Source of the DNA: UBA12191 sp964422295
GTDB taxonomy: Bacteria > Planctomycetota > UBA8108 > UBA1146
Length of the DNA: 64,000 nucleotides
Reading direction: 5' to 3'
Assembly (NCBI GenBank): GCA_964422295.1
Contig: CAYRAM010000009.1
Span: 1 to 64,000 of the forward strand
Shown here in pieces: positions 27,209 to 35,835 of this stretch (position 1 is its first letter; every line of letters begins with the position of its first letter). The notes under the pieces are model-generated. The model did not search any database. It was given only the letters and a program-made list of their open reading frames with translations, and was not told the origin of the DNA. A program made the translations under genes and the position numbers.

Positions 27209-28345
27209 ATGAATGATCAGCCCAGAATCCAAATGGTGGCCGTAGGGCCGGATGACGAACAAGAAAAGAATCTATGGCTCGATGCCCTGGAAAGCGTCAT
27301 CGATGCCAATGGCTATTGCCTTGGTGATGCGGTCGAAAGATTTGAAAGTCGGTGCGAGGCTCACCTCGGTGTCGGTCATGCCCTCGGGGTCTCGAACGGG
27401 ACCGACGGCCTCAAGCTGGCACTTCGAGCCGTAGGAGTCAAACCTGGCGATGAAGTCGTTCTCCCCGCTTACAGCTTTTTTTCGACCGCTTCCGTTGTTG
27501 CTCACCTGGGTGCGGTTCCAGTCTTTGTCGATTTGGATCCGGCAACGCTTCTGATCGATGCTGCCAAGGTGGGCGATGCAATCACGGAAAAAACACGTGC
27601 CATCATGCCCGTACACCTCTACGGACAAACCGCTGATATGGATGCAATTATGCGCCTGTCTGCAGATACCGGGATTCCGGTTGTAGAAGATGCTGCACAG
27701 GCTTTTGGTGTTCGATACAAAAATCAACCCGCCGGTGCTATCGGCGCAGCTGGAGCGTTTTCTTTCTATCCAACCAAGAACTTGGCTGCGGCTGGGGATG
27801 CCGGAATGGTCGTTACCCAACACGAAGAGATTGCAGAACAGATGAGACGCTTGCGCGTTCACGGTGATACTGGGGGATACCAACACCAGAGTCTCGGTTG
27901 GAATGCACGCATGGATGGATTCCAGGGAGCAATTCTCTCAGTTAAATTGGATCGATTGGCTTTTCAGCAGGAGTGCAGGGAACGCAATGCCCAAGAGTAC
28001 CTCAACGCATTGAAGTCCCTTCAATTAACAGATCGAATTCAAACCCTCTCTCGAACTTCCGGATCAGATCACTGTTGGCATCAATTCATCATTCAAGTGG
28101 AAGATCGTGATCAGATTCGTGAGCAACTCTCCCAAAGGGGAATTGATAGCGGAATTTACTATCCCGGCACCTTGCCGGGGCAACCTTGCTTCAAGAATCT
28201 CGGCTGTGATGAGTTGAACTATCCTGTGGCCTTGCAAGCGGCACGCAGCGTCCTCGCTCTCCCCATACACCACCGTCTCGAGGAAGGGGACGCCACACGA
28301 GTGGTTTGCGCACTTGCAGAAATTCTCGAAACCGCAACACGCTGA
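27209..28345 (+). CDS. DegT/DnrJ/EryC1/StrS aminotransferase
   Basis: A PLP enzyme of the family that transaminates keto nucleotide sugars. Signatures are GVSNGTDGLKLALRA, VLPAYSFFSTA, PVHLYGQTADMDAI and VVEDAAQAFG. The PLP lysine is Lys190 in FYPTKNLAAAGDAG, followed by LGWNARMDGFQGAIL. Length is 378 residues. The ATG at 27209 has AAGG seven bases upstream. Together with the epimerase just upstream it would install an amino group on a surface sugar. Some family members are dehydratases that lack the lysine, but here it is present. Confidence 0.92.
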   Translation: MNDQPRIQMVAVGPDDEQEKNLWLDALESVIDANGYCLGDAVERFESRCEAHLGVGHALGVSNGTDGLKLALRAVGVKPGDEVVLPAYSFFSTASVVAHLGAVPVFVDLDPATLLIDAAKVGDAITEKTRAIMPVHLYGQTADMDAIMRLSADTGIPVVEDAAQAFGVRYKNQPAGAIGAAGAFSFYPTKNLAAAGDAGMVVTQHEEIAEQMRRLRVHGDTGGYQHQSLGWNARMDGFQGAILSVKLDRLAFQQECRERNAQEYLNALKSLQLTDRIQTLSRTSGSDHCWHQFIIQVEDRDQIREQLSQRGIDSGIYYPGTLPGQPCFKNLGCDELNYPVALQAARSVLALPIHHRLEEGDATRVVCALAEILETATR

Positions 28346-28654
28346 GGGAGGCAAAAAAATTTGGGAGGTGCTTCCGGCTTATATGAGGGACCGGCCTGCA
28401 CACTCCCAAACAGCGAGGAAGAGTCGAGTTTTAGTGGGCTGCCCCCTGCGGGATGAGGAGGACGCCTACGAGTTGTTAATAAGCATCGGCGGTGCCAAAG
28501 TCCGGGCAATTTTTCCGAAAACCTATCATCCCCTTCAATAACGGCGAATTTGGGCAATTTTTTAAAGTCAGGGTTTCTTCTCTAATTGACTTTCAAGCCA
28601 TTCATTCAATACAAACATTGAGTGAAAGGGGGAGCAGGCCAGATTTGGCCAGGA
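28346..28654. other. Intergenic region between convergent genes
   Basis: These 309 bases separate the aminotransferase stop (+) from the ABC transporter stop (-). I find no ORF with coding character and no RNA family I recognise. It contains a long hairpin with a T-run for minus-strand transcripts (28353-28410), so the ABC transporter mRNA could carry a 3' tail of about 300 nt or the tail could release a small RNA. Confidence 0.6.
28353..28410 (-). terminator. Intrinsic terminator for the minus-strand block
   Basis: TTTGGGAG (28360-28367) pairs with CTCCCAAA (28403-28410), GTGC (28368-28371) with GCAC (28398-28401), and CCGG with CCGG inside. On the minus strand this stem of about 12 bp is followed at once by seven U residues (28359-28353). 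It is a good end for the 38.9 to 28.7 kb minus-strand block. Confidence 0.75.
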
Positions 28655-30790
28655 TTATTGGCTTTTGTCGGCCAAACCCAGTTCCTGGAGATCCCTGAGG
28701 CGGGAATAAAGGCCCCCTTGGCTGCGCAAATCGTGATCGGATCCCTGTTCGACGATCCTTCCCCCATCGAGGACGATCACCCGATCTGCATCCTGAATCG
28801 TTGCCAGCCGGTGAGCGATCACCAATACCGTGCGATCCTTCATCAGCCTCTCAAGCGCAGACTGTACCAATTGCTCACTCTCAGAATCGAGGGCGGCGGT
28901 GGCTTCATCGAGCAACAAAATCGGTGCATCCCTGAGAAATGCCCTGGCAATGGTCAACCTCTGTCTTTGGCCACCAGACAGACGGTCACCACGCTCGCCA
29001 AGGATCGTCTGGTACCCTTCAGGAAGAGAAACGATGTCAGTATGAATCGCTGCGGCTTCAGCGGCAGCGATCACCTGCTCATGAGTTGTACTTGTTTCTG
29101 CACCGCGGATATTGGCCTCAACGGTTGTGTTGAAAAGAAACGGTTCTTGCCCCACGAATGCCAAGTGCTTCAAAAAGGAACTTCTGCTCCAGGTGCGTGT
29201 ATCGATTCCGTCAAAGCAAATTTCTCCTGAATCCTGATCCCTCAAGCGAGCCAGCAAATCAAATAGTGTCGATTTTCCTGCCCCCGAAGGGCCCACAAGC
29301 GCCACCTTTTCCCCTCGCATAATTTCGAAATTGATCCCGCTGATCGCCATTTCTTCCTGACCAGGATAGCGATACTCGACATCTCGAAATTCAATCTTCT
29401 CATGAAGACCGGAAAACTCGGCGGCCCCCGGGGACTCTTTTAAATTCACCGGGGCGTCGATGAGATCAAAGATCCTGTCCGTTGCAGCAGCAGACTCTGC
29501 CAAGGTTGTGATAATTTTGGCGAAGTTCTTAATTGGCGTATAACAGGAAACTATTGCGGCCATGAATATGGTGAAATCACCCAAACTAATTGACACCTGA
29601 TCCTTCAACAGGAACCAACCACCTACCCCAATCACAATTGCGGACAGCAGGTTGTACAGACCCTCGACAAAACTGCGCCCTTTCGCCCGTGCAATCTCGG
29701 TTCTGATTTGGGCCTTCTGAAGCGCTTTTGATGTTGCAGCGAACTGCTCTTGGCGCTGTTCTTCCAAACCAAAGGTCTTCACAACCCTGATTCCAGACAT
29801 CAGTTGGGATAGGCCCTCAGTCGTTTCGCCCACATGGGACAAAGCACCCTTGGTACCACGCCGGACTTTCTTTGCCTGGCGAAAGATTGGAATCGTCAAT
29901 AGCAGGAGCAAAGGTATTGTGATCAGGGTCAGTTGCCATGAGGCAAAAAAGGCGAGCGACAATGAGAAGATGATGGTCAACGGGCTTTGCAAAAAGTCGC
30001 CGAATAATAATTGAATCGAAGAAGAGAGCGTGCCGACATCTCCCACAGCCCTCGATACGACATCCCCATGGGTTCTCGATTCATAAAAGTCGAGAGATTG
30101 ACGAGACAGCTTCCCGAACAACAATCTACGAATATCGATGACAACCCTGATGCGAACTTCCTGACCAATGATTGCGCGATAAAATCCGGAAAACGCTATC
30201 ACCAATGAGATCACAGCGATGAATCCTGCACAGATCCACAGCAATTGACTGGCACCGGTTCCAGGAGTCCCCGAAACGATGGAGATTTCTACAGGCCCAC
30301 TCAGTTGTGCACGCCTGAATTCCTCCCCCCGTGAGTCAGAGAGCCATGACAGTTCTTCTTTGGGGCGAAGTCGAAGTATCAGCAGCTCACCAGAAGCTGA
30401 GCTGGAAATCTCTCCTCCACCCGCCAATATCGCTTCTTCAATCTTGGCCGAATTCACCTGCAATATTCCTGAAGAGTCCGCAGGTTCGGGAATTCCCGAA
30501 ATGATCGCCGACTTCAGAAGGAGTGAAGAGACTTCCTCGCTCGGTAACTGAATCTCTCCTGGAGCCAGGGGAAGAACATAATCTTCAAAGGCAACACTGG
30601 CTCGGCCGCGATCTTCACGAACACCAGGTGTGACAACACCATCGATGATGAGCCCGATGGTGGCGATCCGGAGACTGTTAGCCCCGGAGTAAAGCACCAG
30701 CAAAGCCAGTATGATCAGCACCATTCCCCGGTACGGCTTAATATGGGCAAACAACCGCCAAAGTCCATGAGCGGATTTTGTCTCACTCAT
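28655..30790 (-). CDS. MsbA-like ABC exporter (fused permease and ATPase) with inserted extracytoplasmic domain
   Basis: A 711-residue half-transporter that should act as a dimer. The ATPase has Walker A GPSGAGKST, signature LSGGQRQR and Walker B ILLLDEAT, with the H-loop in IAHRL. Six membrane helices precede it. Between helix 1 (VLIILALLVLYSGANSL) and helix 2 (WICAGFIAVISLVIAF) there are about 140 extra residues, making this protein about 130 longer than MsbA. ATG 30790 has GGGAG eight bases upstream and overlaps the GT2 stop (ATGA), so the two are coupled. With a glycosyltransferase partner and kdsB in the window, lipid A or glycolipid export is a reasonable inference, but not proven. Confidence 0.9.
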   Translation of the reverse strand: MSETKSAHGLWRLFAHIKPYRGMVLIILALLVLYSGANSLRIATIGLIIDGVVTPGVREDRGRASVAFEDYVLPLAPGEIQLPSEEVSSLLLKSAIISGIPEPADSSGILQVNSAKIEEAILAGGGEISSSASGELLILRLRPKEELSWLSDSRGEEFRRAQLSGPVEISIVSGTPGTGASQLLWICAGFIAVISLVIAFSGFYRAIIGQEVRIRVVIDIRRLLFGKLSRQSLDFYESRTHGDVVSRAVGDVGTLSSSIQLLFGDFLQSPLTIIFSLSLAFFASWQLTLITIPLLLLLTIPIFRQAKKVRRGTKGALSHVGETTEGLSQLMSGIRVVKTFGLEEQRQEQFAATSKALQKAQIRTEIARAKGRSFVEGLYNLLSAIVIGVGGWFLLKDQVSISLGDFTIFMAAIVSCYTPIKNFAKIITTLAESAAATDRIFDLIDAPVNLKESPGAAEFSGLHEKIEFRDVEYRYPGQEEMAISGINFEIMRGEKVALVGPSGAGKSTLFDLLARLRDQDSGEICFDGIDTRTWSRSSFLKHLAFVGQEPFLFNTTVEANIRGAETSTTHEQVIAAAEAAAIHTDIVSLPEGYQTILGERGDRLSGGQRQRLTIARAFLRDAPILLLDEATAALDSESEQLVQSALERLMKDRTVLVIAHRLATIQDADRVIVLDGGRIVEQGSDHDLRSQGGLYSRLRDLQELGLADKSQ

Positions 30791-31629
30791 GATTGTTGCT
30801 CCCGGGAAAATTCCCAAGCCTTGGCTTGTTCGACAAACAGATATGCTGCCAAAAGAAATGCGATGATGAACCCAGGCATCCCATCACGAAAACCACGATG
30901 TTTGATGTATCGGGTCCAGAAAAATGAAGCGCTCGCCACAAACCAACGCCAGCGTGACTCTGGCAATCTGACTCTTTTACGAAGCCCCCCGGGTTTTCCG
31001 TTTGCGAGTGTCTCAGCACTTTGACTGGTGTATCGATTCATTCTCATAATGAAATCATGAATCGTCGGATGAGCGAAGTGAAGGATTTCATTCTCTAGTG
31101 ATTCGACAGGACCATCGACGACTGCATCCGCATGGATTTTTCCGGGTGTGTAATGCCCCTTGCCAGACTTGAACAGTCGCAAGTGCTTGTCATCCCAACC
31201 CCCGTGTCGCAGCCAACTCCCAAACACGTAATGTCGAAAGGGGATCAGGTAGCCAGCGGCTTGCTGCTCCCGCGAGATCATCTCTGTGATTTCCTCCCGC
31301 AGTCCTTCTGAGACTCGCTCATCCAGATCCAAGACCAATACCCAACCACTAGTCACAGCGGAGAGGCCCAACGTGCGAATGTCTTCGATCAGCCCCTTCC
31401 CCTCCGGAGCGGAGATACATTCACAGCGCGGATGACGACGTGCATGCTCAAGAGATCCGTCTTTGCTGCCATGATCCACGAGAATGATTCGATCCACCCA
31501 AGACAAGTTATCCAACCAGGCTTCGAGATTGTCCCTCTCATTCAGGATCGCAGCGACGACCGTCAGGGAGGGCCGATGGCTCTCCCTGAGCTGTTTCGTT
31601 TCTGAGGCGGGCGCTTCTGCTGAATTCAA
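30787..31629 (-). CDS. Family 2 glycosyltransferase, WaaE-like
   Basis: A GT-A fold enzyme of 280 residues. The N-terminus has VVAAILNERDNLEAWLDNLSWVD-type sequence, then DHGSKDGS and the metal-binding VLDLDERVSE. HLRLFKSGKGHYTPGKIHADA is typical of the WaaE/KdtX group that adds a glucose to LPS core. A hydrophobic helix near the C-terminus (FIIAFLLAAYLFVEQ) could anchor it to the membrane. The start is a TTG at 31629 with GGAGG four bases upstream. It is coupled by ATGA to the ABC transporter. The LPS role is inferred from family and neighbour. Confidence 0.88.
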   Translation of the reverse strand: MNSAEAPASETKQLRESHRPSLTVVAAILNERDNLEAWLDNLSWVDRIILVDHGSKDGSLEHARRHPRCECISAPEGKGLIEDIRTLGLSAVTSGWVLVLDLDERVSEGLREEITEMISREQQAAGYLIPFRHYVFGSWLRHGGWDDKHLRLFKSGKGHYTPGKIHADAVVDGPVESLENEILHFAHPTIHDFIMRMNRYTSQSAETLANGKPGGLRKRVRLPESRWRWFVASASFFWTRYIKHRGFRDGMPGFIIAFLLAAYLFVEQAKAWEFSREQQS

Positions 31630-31727
31630 GTAACCTCCGGCTCCGTGACCTCAGGCCACAGATCTTCTTGGATAAAGATGGTGAGGATGGACTCTGCGAA
31701 GGTCAACCGGAGGTGGAGCGAATCCTG

Positions 31728-34499
31728 TCACTTTCCTTGTTTCTTGCCCCTTTGAGACCTTTTTCGAGCACGTAAAAGTGCTTTTAGATCGCCGCTCTGC
31801 TCCACAACCGTCCCGGAGTCCTCCTCTTTTGGCTCATCCGGTGCTCCGCTGTCCGATCGGGAATGACGCATCGTTGCAGAGCGAACTCGCTTTCCGACAA
31901 CGGATTTTGTCTCGCGGGGATCCATTTCAGCGGATTTGGCTTCGATTCGCTTCAATGGACCAAAATGAATCCGCCTGATGACCACATCGATAAAAAAGAG
32001 CAACAACACCACCCGTATCAATATCGGCCACAATGGTTTCTGGCTGCTTGAGAAGTTATGCGGGCGCTCCATCAAGTCGGTTTGACTGTCGATGACCCGT
32101 CCTCCGGACTCCAGGGCGATTTGCCCAAGCAGTTCCTCATCGGAGACCAATGTTCTGAACTCTGCGGGATAACCCACAGAAAAAGTGCGAGTCAATCCCG
32201 CGCTGCTACCATCCGGAAATGAACCCTCAATTCGAACGAGGTAATCCCCCTGCTGCCGCACAGGAAAATTCCCCAAGTAACGACCTGGGCCATCCTGACG
32301 AATTTCAACTTGCCGGCTTTTCAAATCGGGAGTGATGACACTCCCACTCAATTCGAGTCCATCGACAAATTGCCCCGCTTCATCGATCGCATCAAGCAGG
32401 ACCACTCCTCCGCGACCATCGACTCTTGTGACTGCTTGCAGGGCCCCGGTATCATCTGAACGTGAAATCGTTCTCACCAATTGCGCCCACAAAGTCGGAT
32501 TGCCTTCCCAGCCTGGCCATGAAGAACTCCAACGCTCCCCGGAATCACTGGTGTATACAGCAGTGATGCCAATGCCGTGCCTATACAAGGCCAGCAATGG
32601 ATCTTCCTCATCATTCATCAGAATCTCGGTTGCGAGAGGCTTGATCGTCGTCAACACGATTCCGTCAACCGGGGGGAAAGCACCCAAGCCCTGGATGGGT
32701 TCAGCGGATTCGCCCACCACCGGTTGAAAGGTGGACTCATCGATCAGATTTTTTCGCACTTCCAATGCTTCCCTGAAAAAGATTCTCGGAAGCTGGGTGG
32801 GGTCATCCATTCGGTAGAAACGCCCACCCGTGGTTTTTGCGATCTTTCTCAGTGCCAACTCCGGAAAGGTGCCTGAGTGCGGCTGAATACATATGGTGGA
32901 GATCTTGATTCCTTGATCAACGAAGCCCTGAAGGAGGGCATCGCTGGGAACAACAGGATCCCCATCTGAAATGATAATTACATGCTTTGAGTAGGCATCC
33001 ACAGAACTGAGACCCGCAAGAGCCAACGTCATCGATGGTCCAAATCGCAGCATGTCTTGCGGGGAGAGGCTGTTGATTCGGGTACTGAGAGAACCTTTAT
33101 CACTGCACAATTCCATGGGGATTCCCCAAACATTGACGCCACTTTTATACAACAACAGCCCGAAATAATCCTTCTCAGTCAGCGCATCGAGGGCACTCAT
33201 ACTGATCTGACGTGCCCACAAATTACCCTGAGGAAATTCGCAGGTGTGTAATATGATCGCCAATGCTCCATTGGGAATAATTTTTCTCTGTTGAATATCC
33301 ATCGAGACAGGCAAGGCCTCCTCGACAGCGGTTCCCTTCCAACCTCCCGATCCAAAAGAGTTTTCTCCTCCAACCATCAGGAGTCCCATGCCATTGGAAT
33401 ACACCAATCTCTCCAATAGTTGAGCCGTTTCTTTTCTGATCGAAAAATACGAAACGTTATCGAGAATTACGGATGAATAATTGGTGTAGTCCGTGACGAG
33501 TGAAGACAGCTCTGATTCAGAAATCTGCTCCACCAAAATTTGTGAACCATCCAAGTATCCGCCGATGGGAGAGCTTCCGTCCTCGGACACAAGAAGTACT
33601 CGCGAATTTTCGCGTGTGGTGACAAGAACCGATCCTGAGTTGTTCAACTTGATCGAATCTGTTCCCTCTGCCGATTCGATATGAACTCTAAAGCGCGTGT
33701 TTCCCTCTCCTGAAACCACCGGAAACGACACCCGATTTCTTCCAATGCCAACAGGGATCTCTTTTATCGCCAATACCTGTTCATCCTCCTTGAGGATGAC
33801 GCGAGTCACCGAATCCACAGTCGACTCAATGACTGCATCGATTTCATAAGTTTGCCCTGGTTCAACTTCCTGGGGGGCTGAGACCGACTCCACCAATATT
33901 TCGTTCACCCGGTTGTAGGTCAGAGGCCACACATCGACAGAGATTCCAGCTACTGCAAGATTCCGCGCCTCTCTGATCACATCTCCTTCAGTGGAATTTC
34001 CATCACTCAGCAGAATGATGCGTTTTCCTCCGCCCGGCGAATTTGCAGATAGAAAACTGGCGGCATAACGAAATGCAGAACTGATATCTGTTGCTGACCC
34101 ATCAACAGACACCTGTTTTCCTTGGCCCAATCTCAGTGCAAGCCCTTGCTCCAGAGCCGGCTCCCCTGCAAAGGAAATCAATGCCACCTGATCCGGAACT
34201 GCCAATGTTCCCAATCTGCTGGAAATCTCTTCCAAGGCCGCATCGGTCTCCAATCGGGAAACTGAATCAGAAAGATCTCGCAAGACCACGATCGTCAGCC
34301 CGGAGCCATCCCTGTCGAGGGATACACCCGCCAAACTTGCGATCAAGAGCAGGACAGCAACTCCCCTCAATACCAAGGAGCCGATGCGCACTTCTGCGGA
34401 TACGGAAGTGCGGCTGAATTTCCACAGCAAATAAACCACTGCCAATGCAGGAATTGCCCATAAGAGAATCCATGGCTGGCCAAAATCGATGCTGGTCAC
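31728..34499 (-). CDS. Membrane VWA-domain protein with amidotransferase-like fold (BatA-like)
   Basis: A 923-residue protein. Two membrane helices near the N-terminus (about 8-27 and 43-62) precede a VWA-type domain (TIVVLRDLSDSVSR, RIILLSDGNSTEGD). A class I amidotransferase-like domain follows (VILDNVSYFSI; LLMVGGENSFGSGGW) that lacks a catalytic Cys in that loop. A second VWA-like domain has HVIIISDGDPVVPSD. A late membrane helix (WPILIRVVLLLFFIDVVI) leads to a basic tail. Such proteins are common in bacterial VWA/MoxR clusters, but no MoxR ATPase is visible here. The start is a GTG at 34499 overlapping the upstream stop (GTGA), with AGAGGA six bases before it. Function unknown. Confidence 0.85.
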   Translation of the reverse strand: MTSIDFGQPWILLWAIPALAVVYLLWKFSRTSVSAEVRIGSLVLRGVAVLLLIASLAGVSLDRDGSGLTIVVLRDLSDSVSRLETDAALEEISSRLGTLAVPDQVALISFAGEPALEQGLALRLGQGKQVSVDGSATDISSAFRYAASFLSANSPGGGKRIILLSDGNSTEGDVIREARNLAVAGISVDVWPLTYNRVNEILVESVSAPQEVEPGQTYEIDAVIESTVDSVTRVILKEDEQVLAIKEIPVGIGRNRVSFPVVSGEGNTRFRVHIESAEGTDSIKLNNSGSVLVTTRENSRVLLVSEDGSSPIGGYLDGSQILVEQISESELSSLVTDYTNYSSVILDNVSYFSIRKETAQLLERLVYSNGMGLLMVGGENSFGSGGWKGTAVEEALPVSMDIQQRKIIPNGALAIILHTCEFPQGNLWARQISMSALDALTEKDYFGLLLYKSGVNVWGIPMELCSDKGSLSTRINSLSPQDMLRFGPSMTLALAGLSSVDAYSKHVIIISDGDPVVPSDALLQGFVDQGIKISTICIQPHSGTFPELALRKIAKTTGGRFYRMDDPTQLPRIFFREALEVRKNLIDESTFQPVVGESAEPIQGLGAFPPVDGIVLTTIKPLATEILMNDEEDPLLALYRHGIGITAVYTSDSGERWSSSWPGWEGNPTLWAQLVRTISRSDDTGALQAVTRVDGRGGVVLLDAIDEAGQFVDGLELSGSVITPDLKSRQVEIRQDGPGRYLGNFPVRQQGDYLVRIEGSFPDGSSAGLTRTFSVGYPAEFRTLVSDEELLGQIALESGGRVIDSQTDLMERPHNFSSSQKPLWPILIRVVLLLFFIDVVIRRIHFGPLKRIEAKSAEMDPRETKSVVGKRVRSATMRHSRSDSGAPDEPKEEDSGTVVEQSGDLKALLRARKRSQRGKKQGK

Positions 34500-35446
34500 C
34501 TCAAATCCTCTCCCGAGAGCAGGATATTGCTGATCCGATTGTTCCCGGTGTCAGCGATGAAGACTTCGATCTTGCCACCACGAATCGCTGCAGCGATCCC
34601 CCGGGGTTCATGCAGTCTTCCCTTTCCCCGACCGAGGCCCCCAAACTCTGCCAGACATTCACCTTCAGCAGAAAAAATTTGCAGGCGGCACCCTGACCGG
34701 TCAATCACCAGAATGGTTCCGTCTTCGAGAACATCAACATCAAAGGGAACCATGAATTCCCCTTTTCCCTGCCCTGGGCCTCCAATTTGCTGCAACAGTT
34801 TTCCACTGGCAGTAAACCTCAGGACCCGTCGGTGCCCACAGTCGACGATCAAGATCGAACCATCGGGAGCCACCGCCAACCCCTCCGGTCGCAAAAATTG
34901 ATCGGCTCCATCTCCCCTTTCTCCCCAATAGCCCAACAACTCCCCTGATCTGGTAAATCTGAATATTCGATCCTTCTCGCCATAGGACGCCACAAAGATG
35001 GTGCCATCGGGTGCGAGATCAATCCCTCGGACCAGCTCGAGTCCGGTCCCTTCTCCAAACCGACGAATCTCCAACCCTTCACGATTGAACTCCAAGATCC
35101 TCATGTAATGGGTGTCCGCAACAAGGTATGTCCCCTCTGGGGTCTCACAGAGATCGATGGGATGCCCTGAAGACCACTCTGGCAAAGCCCAAACCCTTGT
35201 TACCAATCCTGAATTGTCAAATACTTGAGCCCGGCCACTGCGATCAATGATGACGCAACCACCGGTTTTACAAGCTGTGATCGCCCTTGGTTGAAACAAT
35301 TTCCCGACACCTCTGCCGGGCCCACCCAGCAAAGTAACTCCGGGCAGATCTCCACCGCTGTTCGTTCCCGAACAGGATGAGAGCAACATACAAAGCAGGA
35401 ATAAGTACTTCGAGGAGCGGGGGGAGCCCTGCAGAAGAACCGACAT
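34496..35446 (-). CDS. NHL-repeat lipoprotein
   Basis: A 316-residue beta-propeller protein. The N-terminus has a hydrophobic signal ending in a lipobox LLSSC, so it should be lipid-anchored. Five to six NHL-type units follow, each with a pattern like G-x-F-x-x-P-x-x-(I/V)-(A/D)-(V/L)-x-x-D-G and (I/V)-x-(I/V)-(A/V)-D (for example FLRPEGLAVAPDGSILIVDC). NHL propellers bind proteins, glycans or RNA; no enzyme site is visible. ATG 35446 overlaps the preceding stop (TGATG); a TTG one codon earlier is possible. Its stop overlaps the GTG of the VWA gene, so the two are coupled. Confidence 0.88.
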   Translation of the reverse strand: MSVLLQGSPRSSKYLFLLCMLLSSCSGTNSGGDLPGVTLLGGPGRGVGKLFQPRAITACKTGGCVIIDRSGRAQVFDNSGLVTRVWALPEWSSGHPIDLCETPEGTYLVADTHYMRILEFNREGLEIRRFGEGTGLELVRGIDLAPDGTIFVASYGEKDRIFRFTRSGELLGYWGERGDGADQFLRPEGLAVAPDGSILIVDCGHRRVLRFTASGKLLQQIGGPGQGKGEFMVPFDVDVLEDGTILVIDRSGCRLQIFSAEGECLAEFGGLGRGKGRLHEPRGIAAAIRGGKIEVFIADTGNNRISNILLSGEDLR

Positions 35447-35736
35447 CAATCGTCTGTACGACCTTGCAGTCGGTCAAAATAGTCTCTTGTTACCTTGCGA
35501 AGCGACGCGGGGAGTCGCTGTTTTTCGATCTCTGTCTCCGCAAGCCTTCCGCTTGATTGCACCGCTTCGACAAATTCTCTCTTGGCATCACCGGTGGGTG
35601 CCTCTCCCCGGGTCAGAAGGGTAGAGACGATCTGCCCCCCGGATCCCCCCCCTGGTAATTGCTCAGGCTTGAGTTGACCGGGAGTTCCCCCAGTTTCCAC
35701 CGGCCCTCCTCCGATGCCAGGATTCGTTCCAGCCAC
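35446..35736 (-). CDS. Small Gly-rich protein, in-frame continuation of the upstream gene after TGA
   Basis: From a GTG at 35736 this gives 96 residues: a Gly/Pro linker (GIGGGPVETGG, QLPGGGSGGQ) and a charged helical tail ending in LRKVTRDYFDRLQGRTDD. The same frame is open upstream without a stop for 33 codons to the TGA at 35836-35838 that ends the 406-residue neighbour, so the two are in one frame separated by a single TGA. From memory of planctomycete VWA clusters, this Gly-rich-plus-helical ending is usually fused to such a coiled-coil protein. There is no good ribosome site before the GTG. It is either a small separate protein or the cut-off C-terminus. Confidence 0.55.
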   Translation of the reverse strand: MAGTNPGIGGGPVETGGTPGQLKPEQLPGGGSGGQIVSTLLTRGEAPTGDAKREFVEAVQSSGRLAETEIEKQRLPASLRKVTRDYFDRLQGRTDD

Positions 35737-35835
35737 AGGTGCTGGTATCTGCCCATTTGCAGCGTTTGCGCCAGCAGGGGTTTGCTCTCCATTGTTGAGA
35801 TGAACGAGACCTCGCTCACCGGAAGGTTTGCCACT

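Noticed and set aside
35613..35834. 73-codon minus-strand ORF in another frame over the VWA-cluster gap
   Set aside because: It lacks a ribosome site and ends inside the Gly-rich frame, which has the composition expected of this cluster. I keep the frame shared with the 406-residue neighbour.
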